A stretch of 8,085 nucleotides of DNA from DATGFK01 sp040007395 (GTDB taxonomy: Bacteria > Chloroflexota > Anaerolineae > Aggregatilineales > UBA2796): the NCBI GenBank assembly GCA_040007395.1, contig JBDTVG010000250.1, positions 1-8,085 of the forward strand, read 5' to 3'. Within the stretch, counting starts at the first letter, position 1. Every line of letters begins with the position of its first letter. Positions 1 to 6,387 of this stretch are shown here, piece by piece. Below the pieces are notes generated by a model. That model was not told the origin of the DNA. It did not search any database and was given only the letters and a program-made list of their open reading frames with translations. The position numbers were made by a program, and so were the translations under genes.

Positions 1-142
1 TATACCTGAATTGGCTCACTCGCTACCTATTCCTTTGCCCCACCCTCAGTTATTTACGACCACTACCGCGCTGCGTAGCTGCTTGGGGCCGTTGGGATGA
101 AGTTTTTTGACCATACGGGCATAATCTTATCTCATCATCAGT
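1..142. other. Window-edge non-coding stretch downstream of the response regulator
   Basis: This stretch lies just after the stop of the minus-strand response regulator and runs to the window edge. I see no gene of convincing length. On the minus strand a 22-codon frame starts at the ATG near position 113 and ends at a TGA near 46, but I do not recognise it. I also see no hairpin followed by a T-run on the minus strand, so no intrinsic terminator for the two-component operon is evident. It could be the edge of another element that continues outside the window. Confidence 0.4.
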
Positions 143-796
143 TTATGAAAGCCAACCATGTTGAATTGCAACCATTACTGCTGCTGTTCGTGAATCGACA
201 CCAAGCTTTGAGTAAATGTTGTCGAGATGGGCCTTGACGGTGCGCTCGGTGATGTTTAACTGTTGCGCAATTTCTTTATTGCGCGAGCCTTGGGAAACAT
301 GCCCCAAAATTTCCAGTTCGCGCTGGGTCAATACAGTTTCAGGAGAAGGCGTACTTTCTAGAGGTGTCTCGGTTAGCGACAACATTCGTGCTAAAATACT
401 CGGGTGGAGTAAAGTTTCGCCTCGCACTGCTGCCCGAATGGTATTGAAAAGGGTTTCACGATCGGTATCCTTTAGCAGGTAACCCCGCGCTCCGGCACGT
501 AACCCATGCAGCATTAAATCATCTTCGTTATATGTCGTGAGAATCACGATAGCGATGGTAGGTTGGGTGCGGAGAATGCTTTGAATTGCGCTTATCCCAT
601 CCAACCTTGGCATACGTAAGTCCATCAATATTACCTGTGGTACCAATTGTTCCGCCAGTTCAACCGCCATTACACCATCTGCCGCTTCTGCGACAACCTC
701 AAAGCCGGGCATTGATTCAAGGATCAGTCGTAGTCCTTCACGCACAATCCGATGATCATCGGCTAACAAAATGCGAATTGGTGCAATTTCAGTCAT
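143..796 (-). CDS. NarL/LuxR-family DNA-binding response regulator
   Basis: A 217-residue two-domain response regulator, the usual length for the NarL/FixJ class. Receiver domain at about residues 7-122: acidic pair D13-D14, phospho-acceptor D59 in 'LMDLRMP', conserved T87/T88 and K109 in 'YLLKD'. A short Ser/Thr/Pro-rich linker (about 140-155) leads to a LuxR-type helix-turn-helix at about 156-215, starting 'LTQRELEIL' with the recognition region 'TERTVKAHLDNIYSKLGV'. The start ATG has AGGAAG (811-806) about 9 bases upstream. The gene begins 16 bp after the histidine kinase stop, so the two form one operon. By family, the kinase phosphorylates D59, the protein dimerises and it binds DNA as a transcription factor. 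The tandem palindromes upstream of the operon are a reasonable candidate target, suggesting autoregulation, but this is not shown. Assignment to the family is very secure; the regulon is unknown. Confidence 0.96.
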   Translation of the reverse strand: MTEIAPIRILLADDHRIVREGLRLILESMPGFEVVAEAADGVMAVELAEQLVPQVILMDLRMPRLDGISAIQSILRTQPTIAIVILTTYNEDDLMLHGLRAGARGYLLKDTDRETLFNTIRAAVRGETLLHPSILARMLSLTETPLESTPSPETVLTQRELEILGHVSQGSRNKEIAQQLNITERTVKAHLDNIYSKLGVDSRTAAVMVAIQHGWLS

Positions 797-812
797 ACAT
801 CTTTACTTCCTG

Positions 813-2015
813 TTATTTAATCGGGCAGTTCAGTTGAATACTCGTGCCTGCTCCAAGAGTACTCTCGATTTCTAGTTTCCCTCCTACGAGGCGCGCCCGT
901 TCGTGTAACCCAAGCAGCCCATAATGTCCAGACGCTGGCACATGCATCCGATCAAAGCCAATGCCATCGTCGCGGATTTGTAAAGTCAGTTGATCGGCAA
1001 CTACGTTTAACTCAATAAAAACATGCTTCGCACGGGCATGACGAGCAATATTTGAGAGAGCCTCTGTTATACAGCGTAGTGTGTGTTCCATGATAGAGGT
1101 TTGCAAGGTGAGTCTGGGTGGGAGGTCAAGCACGCAGGGAATACCAGTGGCTGCGGAAAAGCGTTCCGCTTCTTCACGAATTACACCTAGCAAATCTTCA
1201 GGTCGATCAGATACCATCCGTAGTTCATCGATTGCACGCCGGGAGTCGCTCAGGGCCGCACGGGCGCGGCTTTTAATCTGTGCTACGATCTGCTGCGACT
1301 TTTCAATATTTCCTTGCTCCAAATAAGCACCAAGCCCTTCTAGTTGCAAACTCATTCCAGCAACTCCCTGTACTAGCGTGTCATGGAGTTCGCGTGCCAT
1401 GCGAGCACGTTCAACTGAAAGGGTAAGTTGTTCGACCTGCTCGGCATAGACAACTAATTTACGATTCGCCTTATCGAGTTCTCGAAACATATGCTGGGCT
1501 AAACGGCGTGACCGCATTTGTAAATACAAAACTCCATAGAATGGAATAGCGCCTATCAAACCGATTGCTTCGCCTGATATTACAGCAATAATAGCGTGTA
1601 TATCTAACAATAAATAGTTTGATACAATAAAAGTTAAAAATATAACACTAAGGCAAATTATATGAGTGAAAATAGCCCACTTGAAATTGTCGTAGAAAAT
1701 AACTATTGAGCTGACAAGGATCATTGATAAAACTGCTGATATCGCCATCCCCTGTCCTATGGTGCCGATTAGGAAGATTGCTACACTCTGAAGGGACACG
1801 TATACGGGGAGCCTTTTTGAAGGAAGGCGCACGCAAGACCAACATCCAAGTAAATAAATAATCAGTAGTACCCCTGTAATTAGGGCATGTTTAAGGGTCA
1901 GGTTGTATAGACTAAATGGCGATAACCACCAAACATAGTATCCAGCGACGGTCAGGCTGACGGCTATCAAATATGGACGAACAAAGTTTTTTTGATTGCC
2001 GATGTTTGCATTCAT
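813..2015 (-). CDS. Polytopic sensor histidine kinase, HisKA_3 (DesK/NarX-type)
   Basis: A 400-residue membrane histidine kinase. The first ~168 residues are strongly hydrophobic and hold about six membrane segments (roughly 14-34, 44-62, 72-88, 90-107, 115-133, 140-165), with no extracytoplasmic domain of any size. A cytoplasmic coiled-coil linker (about 170-203) follows. The dimerisation/phospho-acceptor helix is 'ERARMARELHDTLVQG', with H211 as the phosphorylated residue. The HATPase_c domain shows an N-box 'ITEALSNIARHARA' (N322), a G1 box 'DDGIGFD' (349-355), a second Gly-rich stretch 'GLLGLHERA' and 'GAGT' (388-391). The catalytic motifs look intact. The ATG start has AGAGGA (2028-2023) 7 bases upstream. 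Topology resembles DesK or LiaS-like kinases, which sense the membrane or use partner proteins, but the stimulus here is unknown. Its partner is the response regulator 16 bp downstream. Confidence 0.95.
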   Translation of the reverse strand: MNANIGNQKNFVRPYLIAVSLTVAGYYVWWLSPFSLYNLTLKHALITGVLLIIYLLGCWSCVRLPSKRLPVYVSLQSVAIFLIGTIGQGMAISAVLSMILVSSIVIFYDNFKWAIFTHIICLSVIFLTFIVSNYLLLDIHAIIAVISGEAIGLIGAIPFYGVLYLQMRSRRLAQHMFRELDKANRKLVVYAEQVEQLTLSVERARMARELHDTLVQGVAGMSLQLEGLGAYLEQGNIEKSQQIVAQIKSRARAALSDSRRAIDELRMVSDRPEDLLGVIREEAERFSAATGIPCVLDLPPRLTLQTSIMEHTLRCITEALSNIARHARAKHVFIELNVVADQLTLQIRDDGIGFDRMHVPASGHYGLLGLHERARLVGGKLEIESTLGAGTSIQLNCPIK

Positions 2016-2037
2016 TCAAATGTCCTCTTGATATCTA

Positions 2038-2067
2038 ATCATACTGCGGAGGAATGCAATTTGTCAT
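2038..2067 (-). promoter_or_regulatory. Putative sigma70-type promoter of the two-component operon
   Basis: On the minus strand ATGACA (2067-2062, 5 of 6 to TTGACA) and TATGAT (2043-2038, 5 of 6 to TATAAT) are separated by 18 bases. This would start transcription near 2031, about 15 bases before the kinase start codon, so the leader would just contain the ribosome binding site. The -35 box overlaps the degenerate TTGTC half-site at 2061-2065. Prediction from consensus only. Confidence 0.5.
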
Positions 2068-2081
2068 TCTCCGTCTGTACA

Positions 2082-2097
2082 TTGTCTGAACGGACAA
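2082..2097. promoter_or_regulatory. Palindromic operator candidate 1
   Basis: TTGTCTGAACGGACAA is a near-perfect 16-bp dyad; the outer arms extend to ATTGTC...GACAAT (2081-2098). It shares the consensus TTGTCYRAAYGGACRA with the second site. It lies upstream of the putative leftward -35 box, at about -51 to -66 relative to the predicted kinase-operon start. Such a position suits a transcription activator. The neighbouring LuxR-type regulator is the obvious candidate binder, but binding is inferred. Confidence 0.6.
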
Positions 2098-2103
2098 TAC
2101 TCG

Positions 2104-2119
2104 TTGTCCAAATGGACGA
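2104..2119. promoter_or_regulatory. Palindromic operator candidate 2
   Basis: TTGTCCAAATGGACGA has arms GTCC/GGAC around AAAT and one outer mismatch. It matches site 1 at 11 of 16 positions, and the other five are transitions. Its centre is 22 bp from that of site 1, about two helical turns, so two bound dimers would lie on the same DNA face. For a rightward transcript using TACAAT (2142-2147) as -10, the site would be centred near -42, the position of a class II activator. Function is inferred. Confidence 0.6.
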
Positions 2120-2139
2120 TACGTAACTCTCTTTAGTCT

Positions 2140-2152
2140 TTTACAATGTAAA
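2140..2152. promoter_or_regulatory. 13-bp palindrome overlapping a possible rightward -10 box
   Basis: TTTACAATGTAAA is a perfect dyad around a central base. It contains TACAAT (2142-2147), 5 of 6 to the -10 consensus for the rightward direction, with no recognisable -35 box at normal spacing. That would fit an activator-dependent promoter for the NHL-protein gene, with operator candidate 2 at about the -35 position. Weak evidence taken alone. Confidence 0.3.
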
Positions 2153-2259
2153 TGTATGGACTTACCTAAATTGCATTTTGAGAGTAAGCAAACGCAATTG
2201 AGGACGTACCGTCATCAAGCAAGCTGAAAAATAGTGAATGCGGTTTGTTGAGCGAATTG

Positions 2260-2276
2260 CTTGAGACATACTCAAG
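2260..2276. repeat. Short inverted repeat in the NHL-gene leader
   Basis: CTTGAG-ACATA-CTCAAG is a perfect 6-bp dyad with a 5-base loop. It is closely followed by GTACTGTAC (2277-2285). It could be a regulator site or a small RNA hairpin in the long leader. There is no T-run after it, so it is not a terminator. Confidence 0.35.
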
Positions 2277-2396
2277 TACTGTACATAAGTTTCTCGCGCT
2301 CCTTTGCGTAAGTCTTACTAACATGGTGCTCTCTTCTGAAACTTGCTCATTTACGCTACCCACTGTGGCTTGGAGTCGTGAACTCATGGAGATTTT

Positions 2397-5219
2397 ATGA
2401 TGATAACGGAATCTCGTTGGAAGCAGTACCGAGTATTTATCGTGCTGATGGTGACAGGTTTAGTATTCATGTTGAACAGTGCCCCCATGCACGGACAGGG
2501 TGGTACTTCTGTGCCGCCCACGGTTAACCCAGCAGACCAGCCGAACACCAATGCTAGCGTGCCAACGCTACAACCTGATCAATCGAGTGTGACAGCGTTC
2601 AGCGGCAAAGGCAGCCGCACCGCCCCGCTCATCGCGTCACCGCTGGATGCGCAGCGCAGCAATCATTTCCTATCGCTTGTGGCGACCAATCCAACCGTGG
2701 TCCTCCCCTGGATGTTAACGACTGACAGCAGCGGCAATATCTTCGAAGCAGATCTCAGCTTACAGGTAGTCAAGCAATTAAGCCCAAGCGGTTCGCTCAT
2801 TCAGACCTATGGCACACTCGGTGTTGCTGGTACAGGCCCCGGCCTGTTTAATAATCCATCGGGTATTGCCTTGGTCGGCACGGATGTGTTCATTGCTGAC
2901 CGAGAAAACAATCGTATCCAACGCTTCAACAAAAGCACTGGTGCGTTTATCAGTCAGTTTGGCACTGCCGGGTCTGGTCCGGGCCAGTTAAATCATCCTG
3001 ATCAAATGGCCTTCAACCCCTTGAATGGGCAGCTATATGTTACGGAAGAGGGCAATAATCGTGTCCAGCGGTTCAACACGGCTGGTGTTAGCCAAGGAAC
3101 CTTTGGCAGTTTAGGCAGTGGGCCGGGCCATTTCCTCCTTCCCATTGGTGTAGCAATCGACCCGCTGGGCTATGTCTATGTCAGCGACTACGGTGGCAAT
3201 CGCATTGAGAAGTTCACCTCCACGGGAACTTTTGTTCGCGCCTTTGGCAGCCTTGGCGGTGCGGACGGACAATTTGCACAACCGGAAGGGCTGGCGGTCG
3301 ACCGGGCGGGCTTCTTGTATGTCGCGGATCAAGGTAATGCGCGTATCCAGAAGTTCGACTGGAGAGGTGGCTTTGCTGGTAAATACGGCAAGACAGGCCC
3401 CAGTTGCAATGTGTCCTTCATAAACTGCCGTGGATTTTTCAGCGAACCCTTCGGGATCGCGGTGAGCAACGTTGCCACCGCACAGCCGATTGTCTATGTG
3501 GCGGACCTGGGCAATAACACCCTACAAGCTTTCGAGACCTCGCTGCAACCCGTCAGTCACTCTTTTCAGGCCAAGTGGGGATCTAATGGAACGACCCCAG
3601 GCCAGTTTAAGGAGCCATTGGGGATTGCCACTGACAGTGTAGGCAATGTATATGTGTCCGATACATTCAACAATCGTATCCAGAAGTTCGATATGTATGG
3701 CAACTTCATCAGGCAGTGGGGCAGTTTAGGCAATGGGGCGGGGGAGTTAGATCGTCCTGTTGGGATTGCCATCAACAGTGCTAATACCATTTTTGTCGTA
3801 GACGGTGGCAACAGTCGCATTCAGGTGTTCGACAGCAATGGCACATTTATCCGCCAGTGGGGTAGTGCGGGCACTGCCGACGGATTGTTTATAACACCGT
3901 TTTTTGTCGCTGTGGACAGCACTGCTGTTTACGTTATCGACAGCGGAAATAACCGCGTCCAGAAATTCAATTTTTCTGGAACGTTCATTCTCAAGTGGGG
4001 TACGGTTGGCCATGCACTTGGACAACTTTCATTTCCAGAGGGCATCGCGATAGACCTTAACCGTCAGTTCGTCTACGTCTCGGAGTACGGAAACAGTCGC
4101 ATCCAGATCTTTACCGTCAATGGCGATCCTGTCAGCATCATGGCTGACTCGATTGCAGGGCCAGGTACATTGCATTTTCCAACTGGCTTGGTTACCGACC
4201 AGCGGGGCAACGTCTATGTGGTCGATGCGGGCAATAGTCGCATTGTTCAGTTCAATGACAATGGTCAGTATATCGGGGCGTTTGGCAGTGCTGGCAGCGG
4301 TGATGGACAGTTCAATAGTGCGAATGGCATTACCATCGATCACAACACTGGGCAGATCTTTGTCGCTGATGCAGCCAACTATCGAGTGCAGCGCTTCGGA
4401 TCGGTCAACCCCAAGAACGACACAGTGGGCGTGTGGCGGCCTTCGACACGCAGCTTTTATCTGCGCAACGCTAACACCACAGGCGTTGCCGACATCAGTG
4501 TCGATACCAGCAGCTTTACCCTGACGACGGATCAACCCATCGTCGGTGATTGGAATGCCGATGGGTTGAGTACAGTCGGCGTGTTCCGCAATGGCCAGTT
4601 CCTACTACGCGATAGTAACCTTCCCGGCAGCCCCGACTATACCTTTGCACTTGGTGTGGTAGGCGATCTACCCATTGTCGGCGACTGGAATGCCGATGGT
4701 AAAGATGGCGTGGGGGTGTTCCGTCCCTCCAATGGCTTGATTTATCTCAAGAATGACCTGTCAACAGGTTTTGCTGACTACCAGATGATCTTAGGTACGC
4801 CGGGCGACATCGGTATAGCTGGCGATTGGAACGCTGACGGTCAGGACAGCGCTGGTGTGCGTCGCCCCAGTACGATCTATTTCTATCTTGCAGATAAAGT
4901 TACCAATGGCAGTGTGTTCGCTGAACATGGCCTGCAACTGGGCGCGAGCACCGACTTGCCGTTCACAGGCGACTGGGTGCATCAGGGCCGTAGTGGGGTT
5001 GGGGTCTTCCGCCCCTCTAATGGGTTGATCTACCTCAAGAATATGCTGACTGCCGGTTTTGCCGATACACAGATCACGCTAGGTATTGCGGGCGATATGC
5101 CTGTCTCCGGCTATTGGGGCAAAGTGCCGGGTGAGCCGCCTATACTGGTCTTGCCACCGCCAGCAGGTCTGCCAACCGTGCAGCCGACACCCAAACTCGC
5201 GCCCACTTTCGTACCATGA
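2397..5219 (+). CDS. Secreted NHL-repeat protein with C-terminal FG-GAP/VCBS-like modules
   Basis: A 940-residue exported protein. Residues 1-35 form a signal peptide or N-terminal anchor (basic start, hydrophobic core about 13-28). A low-complexity Pro/Ser/Thr linker (about 36-95) follows. Residues ~100-668 hold about 12 NHL blades, each with 'GQF..P.GIA', 'VYVSD..NNRIQKF' and a closing 'G.FIRQWG'; the first is degenerate. Twelve would fit two six-bladed beta-propellers. Residues ~671-908 hold five modules like 'VGVFRPSNGLIYLKN', joined by 'GDWNADG.D' loops that resemble DxNxDG calcium sites; the fourth loop is degenerate (DWVHQG). A Pro-rich tail ends the protein. Its only cysteines, C337 and C344 in blade 6, could form a disulfide. 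GGAG (2388-2391) precedes the ATG; another ATG lies one codon later. NHL propellers bind proteins, glycans or nucleic acids; no catalytic motif is visible. A cell-surface or extracellular binding role is inferred. Confidence 0.9.
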   Translation: MMITESRWKQYRVFIVLMVTGLVFMLNSAPMHGQGGTSVPPTVNPADQPNTNASVPTLQPDQSSVTAFSGKGSRTAPLIASPLDAQRSNHFLSLVATNPTVVLPWMLTTDSSGNIFEADLSLQVVKQLSPSGSLIQTYGTLGVAGTGPGLFNNPSGIALVGTDVFIADRENNRIQRFNKSTGAFISQFGTAGSGPGQLNHPDQMAFNPLNGQLYVTEEGNNRVQRFNTAGVSQGTFGSLGSGPGHFLLPIGVAIDPLGYVYVSDYGGNRIEKFTSTGTFVRAFGSLGGADGQFAQPEGLAVDRAGFLYVADQGNARIQKFDWRGGFAGKYGKTGPSCNVSFINCRGFFSEPFGIAVSNVATAQPIVYVADLGNNTLQAFETSLQPVSHSFQAKWGSNGTTPGQFKEPLGIATDSVGNVYVSDTFNNRIQKFDMYGNFIRQWGSLGNGAGELDRPVGIAINSANTIFVVDGGNSRIQVFDSNGTFIRQWGSAGTADGLFITPFFVAVDSTAVYVIDSGNNRVQKFNFSGTFILKWGTVGHALGQLSFPEGIAIDLNRQFVYVSEYGNSRIQIFTVNGDPVSIMADSIAGPGTLHFPTGLVTDQRGNVYVVDAGNSRIVQFNDNGQYIGAFGSAGSGDGQFNSANGITIDHNTGQIFVADAANYRVQRFGSVNPKNDTVGVWRPSTRSFYLRNANTTGVADISVDTSSFTLTTDQPIVGDWNADGLSTVGVFRNGQFLLRDSNLPGSPDYTFALGVVGDLPIVGDWNADGKDGVGVFRPSNGLIYLKNDLSTGFADYQMILGTPGDIGIAGDWNADGQDSAGVRRPSTIYFYLADKVTNGSVFAEHGLQLGASTDLPFTGDWVHQGRSGVGVFRPSNGLIYLKNMLTAGFADTQITLGIAGDMPVSGYWGKVPGEPPILVLPPPAGLPTVQPTPKLAPTFVP
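4707..4754 (+). repeat. Internal repeat unit A in the C-terminal modules
   Basis: This encodes GVGVFRPSNGLIYLKN (residues 771-786), identical at protein level to the unit at 4995-5042. The two 48-base copies differ at eight positions, all third-codon synonymous changes. It marks an intragenic duplication of the FG-GAP-like module whose protein sequence has been held constant. Confidence 0.85.
4995..5042 (+). repeat. Internal repeat unit B in the C-terminal modules
   Basis: Second copy of the 16-residue identical segment (residues 867-882), two modules after unit A. The similarity continues beyond it ('L.TGFAD.QI.LG..GD' in both), so the duplicated block is about one whole module of ~48 residues. 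Confidence 0.85.
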
Positions 5220-5278
5220 GCATGTTAGTAAACCTGAAAGTGTAGGCCATAAACTGGTAGTAAAGGAGAATATATTTT

Positions 5279-5401
5279 ATGCACCCGATGGTTACACGCT
5301 TGATAATCCTTGTTCTTGTCCTGATTGGCGGCGTTGGCCTGTATATTGCCGTCGATACGATTGAGATTGGACCGCTCAAGCAAGCTCAGCAAGTAGCCTA
5401 G
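5279..5401 (+). CDS. Small single-pass membrane peptide, 40 residues
   Basis: An uncharacterised small gene: ATG (5279-5281) to TAG (5399-5401). A near-ideal Shine-Dalgarno sequence AAGGAG (5263-5268) stands 10 bases upstream. The peptide begins MHPMVTRL, has one uninterrupted hydrophobic helix at about residues 8-25 (IILVLVLIGGVGLYIAV), and ends with a short polar tail containing 'IEIGPLKQAQQVA'. R7 before the helix and the acidic residues D26 and E29 after it suggest the N-terminus is inside. It begins 59 bp after the NHL gene stop with no clear terminator between, so co-transcription is likely. The insertion sequence starts 33 bp after its stop, so the frame is not cut by it. I recognise no family. 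A partner role for the surface protein or for the multi-pass kinase is possible but speculative. Its shortness means it could still be chance, though the ribosome site and the single clean membrane segment argue for a real gene. Confidence 0.62.
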   Translation: MHPMVTRLIILVLVLIGGVGLYIAVDTIEIGPLKQAQQVA

Positions 5402-5403
5402 AG

Positions 5404-5417
5404 CCGCTTTGGAGCGG
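5404..5417 (+). terminator. Short GC hairpin after the small membrane gene
   Basis: CCGCT-TTGG-AGCGG forms a 5-bp stem with a 4-base loop, 3 bases after the stop of the small gene. No T-run follows, so it is a poor intrinsic terminator. It may stabilise the transcript 3' end instead. Confidence 0.25.
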
Positions 5418-5434
5418 AACTGCTCAGGTTGTGT

Positions 5435-5458
5435 GGTTGCGTCAGGATTCAGAACACG
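5435..5458 (+). repeat. Left terminal inverted repeat of the IS
   Basis: It begins GGTTGCGTCAGG and ends TTCAGAACACG. It pairs with the complement of 6388-6411 at 19 of 24 positions. The 8 bases just outside (GGTTGTGT) differ from its first 8 (GGTTGCGT) by one base, so the exact left tip could also be placed at 5427. Confidence 0.78.
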
Positions 5459-5519
5459 GATTGGATAAGGCGGCAAAAAGAGGGTAGGCTCAATCGCGGA
5501 TGGAGGATAACAAAATCCG

Positions 5520-6338
5520 ATGAACTGCCCACATTGCCAAGCCAGCGATACGGGTCGGCATAAGAAGACCACCAGCCTGGGTTATGCCATTTACGGTTGT
5601 CACGGCTGCGGGCGAAGGTTTAACGAACGAAGCGGAACCGCGTTCAACCATCTCCAATTTCCGACGGACATCGTGCTGTTGGTGGTACTGTGGCGGCTGC
5701 GCTACAAGCTGAGTTTGCGCGATTTGACCGAGATGTTCCTGGTGCGTGGCTATGCGTTTACGCACGAGGCAGTGCGGGAATGGGAAGAACGGTTTGCCCC
5801 GTCGCTGAGTGCACAGTTGAAAGTGAAGCGGCACGGCCCGGCGGGCAAGTCGTGGTACGTAGACGAAACCTATCTGAAGATCAACGGGCAATGGCATTAT
5901 CTATATCGCGCGATTGACCGTGAGGGCAACCTGGTCGACACTCTGCTGAGCCAGAACCGCGATTTGGCCGCTGCGACGGCGTTTTTCAAGCAGGCAGTGG
6001 AAACGGTTGGGCACAAGCCTGAGCGCGTCACCACCGACGGCAACGATGCCTATCCCCGCGCTATCCGGCGGGTCTTGGGTCGCAAGGTGCTGCACCGGAC
6101 CAATCGCTACCTGAATAACCGCCTGGAACAAGACCATCGGGCAGTCAAGCCGCGCTACTATCCCATGCGTGGCTTCGGCTCCTTCGCCAGTGCTGCCCGT
6201 TTCTGCACTGCATTCGATGAACTCCGTCATTACTTCCGTGCTCGCTCCACCCGTCAAAAACCTTTATCACTGCCTGAACAGCGTCGCCAGTTCAAGCAGC
6301 GTTTTGATGCCCTGTTCGCTGCCTACCGGGCCGCCTAA
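5520..6338 (+). CDS. IS6-family DDE transposase
   Basis: A 272-residue transposase, longer than the ~235 residues of IS26-type enzymes. The extra length includes an N-terminal zinc ribbon (C3/C6 in 'CPHC' and C27/C30 in 'CHGC') and a basic C-terminal tail after about residue 243. A helix-turn-helix region (about 62-95, 'LSLRDLTEMFLVRGYAFTHE') is followed by the RNase H-like DDE domain: D115 in 'WYVDETYLKI', D173 in 'TTDGNDAYPRAI', E203 in 'NNRLEQDHRAVKPR', then the family signature 'YPMRGFGSFASAARF'. All three catalytic residues are present, so it may be active. By family it catalyses replicative transposition through cointegrates. D173 to E203 has 29 intervening residues rather than the 34 usual in IS26. 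The ATG is the first possible start, since an in-frame TAA lies just upstream; GGAGG (5502-5506) is 13 bases away. Family call is secure. Confidence 0.93.
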   Translation: MNCPHCQASDTGRHKKTTSLGYAIYGCHGCGRRFNERSGTAFNHLQFPTDIVLLVVLWRLRYKLSLRDLTEMFLVRGYAFTHEAVREWEERFAPSLSAQLKVKRHGPAGKSWYVDETYLKINGQWHYLYRAIDREGNLVDTLLSQNRDLAAATAFFKQAVETVGHKPERVTTDGNDAYPRAIRRVLGRKVLHRTNRYLNNRLEQDHRAVKPRYYPMRGFGSFASAARFCTAFDELRHYFRARSTRQKPLSLPEQRRQFKQRFDALFAAYRAA

Positions 6339-6387
6339 CCTCAAGCCCGCCAAGCCCAAACCCGCCGTTGCCGCTCATTTTGTTCAG

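Larger units (their letters stand above)
2016..2396. other. Divergent intergenic control region
   Basis: A 381-bp gene-free region between the divergent kinase operon (leftward) and the NHL-protein gene (rightward). It contains a putative leftward promoter, two tandem palindromes plus a half-site, a 13-bp palindrome, a 17-bp hairpin-type inverted repeat, and a 10-bp inverted repeat (AATGCAATTT at 2053-2062 and its complement at 2168-2177) that brackets the palindromes. A 73-codon minus-strand frame (2166-2387) is present but lacks a ribosome binding site and overlaps the downstream gene's leader, so I do not call it a gene. If the NHL gene is transcribed from the weak promoter near 2142, its leader would be about 240 nt. 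Confidence 0.7.

Noticed and set aside
101..112. T-run near the left edge as a terminator
   Set aside because: The T-run is on the plus strand, where no gene ends; it is an A-run for the leftward operon and no stem precedes it.
2166..2387. 73-codon minus-strand frame in the intergenic region
   Set aside because: No ribosome binding site before its ATG, no recognisable protein pattern, and it would run through the leader of the NHL gene.
2820..4400. Repetitive DNA that could suggest a CRISPR or tandem repeat array
   Set aside because: The periodicity (about 140 bases) is from NHL protein blades; the DNA copies are divergent and in frame, with no identical repeat or spacer pattern.
4029..4535. 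168-codon frame antisense to the NHL gene
   Set aside because: It lies wholly opposite a clearly coding, repeat-rich gene; its composition is the mirror of the NHL codons and it shows no domain.
5086..5364. 92-codon plus-strand frame spanning the NHL gene end
   Set aside because: It overlaps the NHL 3' end and most of the small membrane gene in another frame, has a Cys/Arg/His-rich unstructured composition and no ribosome site.
5427..5434. GGTTGTGT as a genuine 8-bp target duplication of the IS
   Set aside because: The other flank, GTATGAAT, matches it at only 4 of 8 positions.
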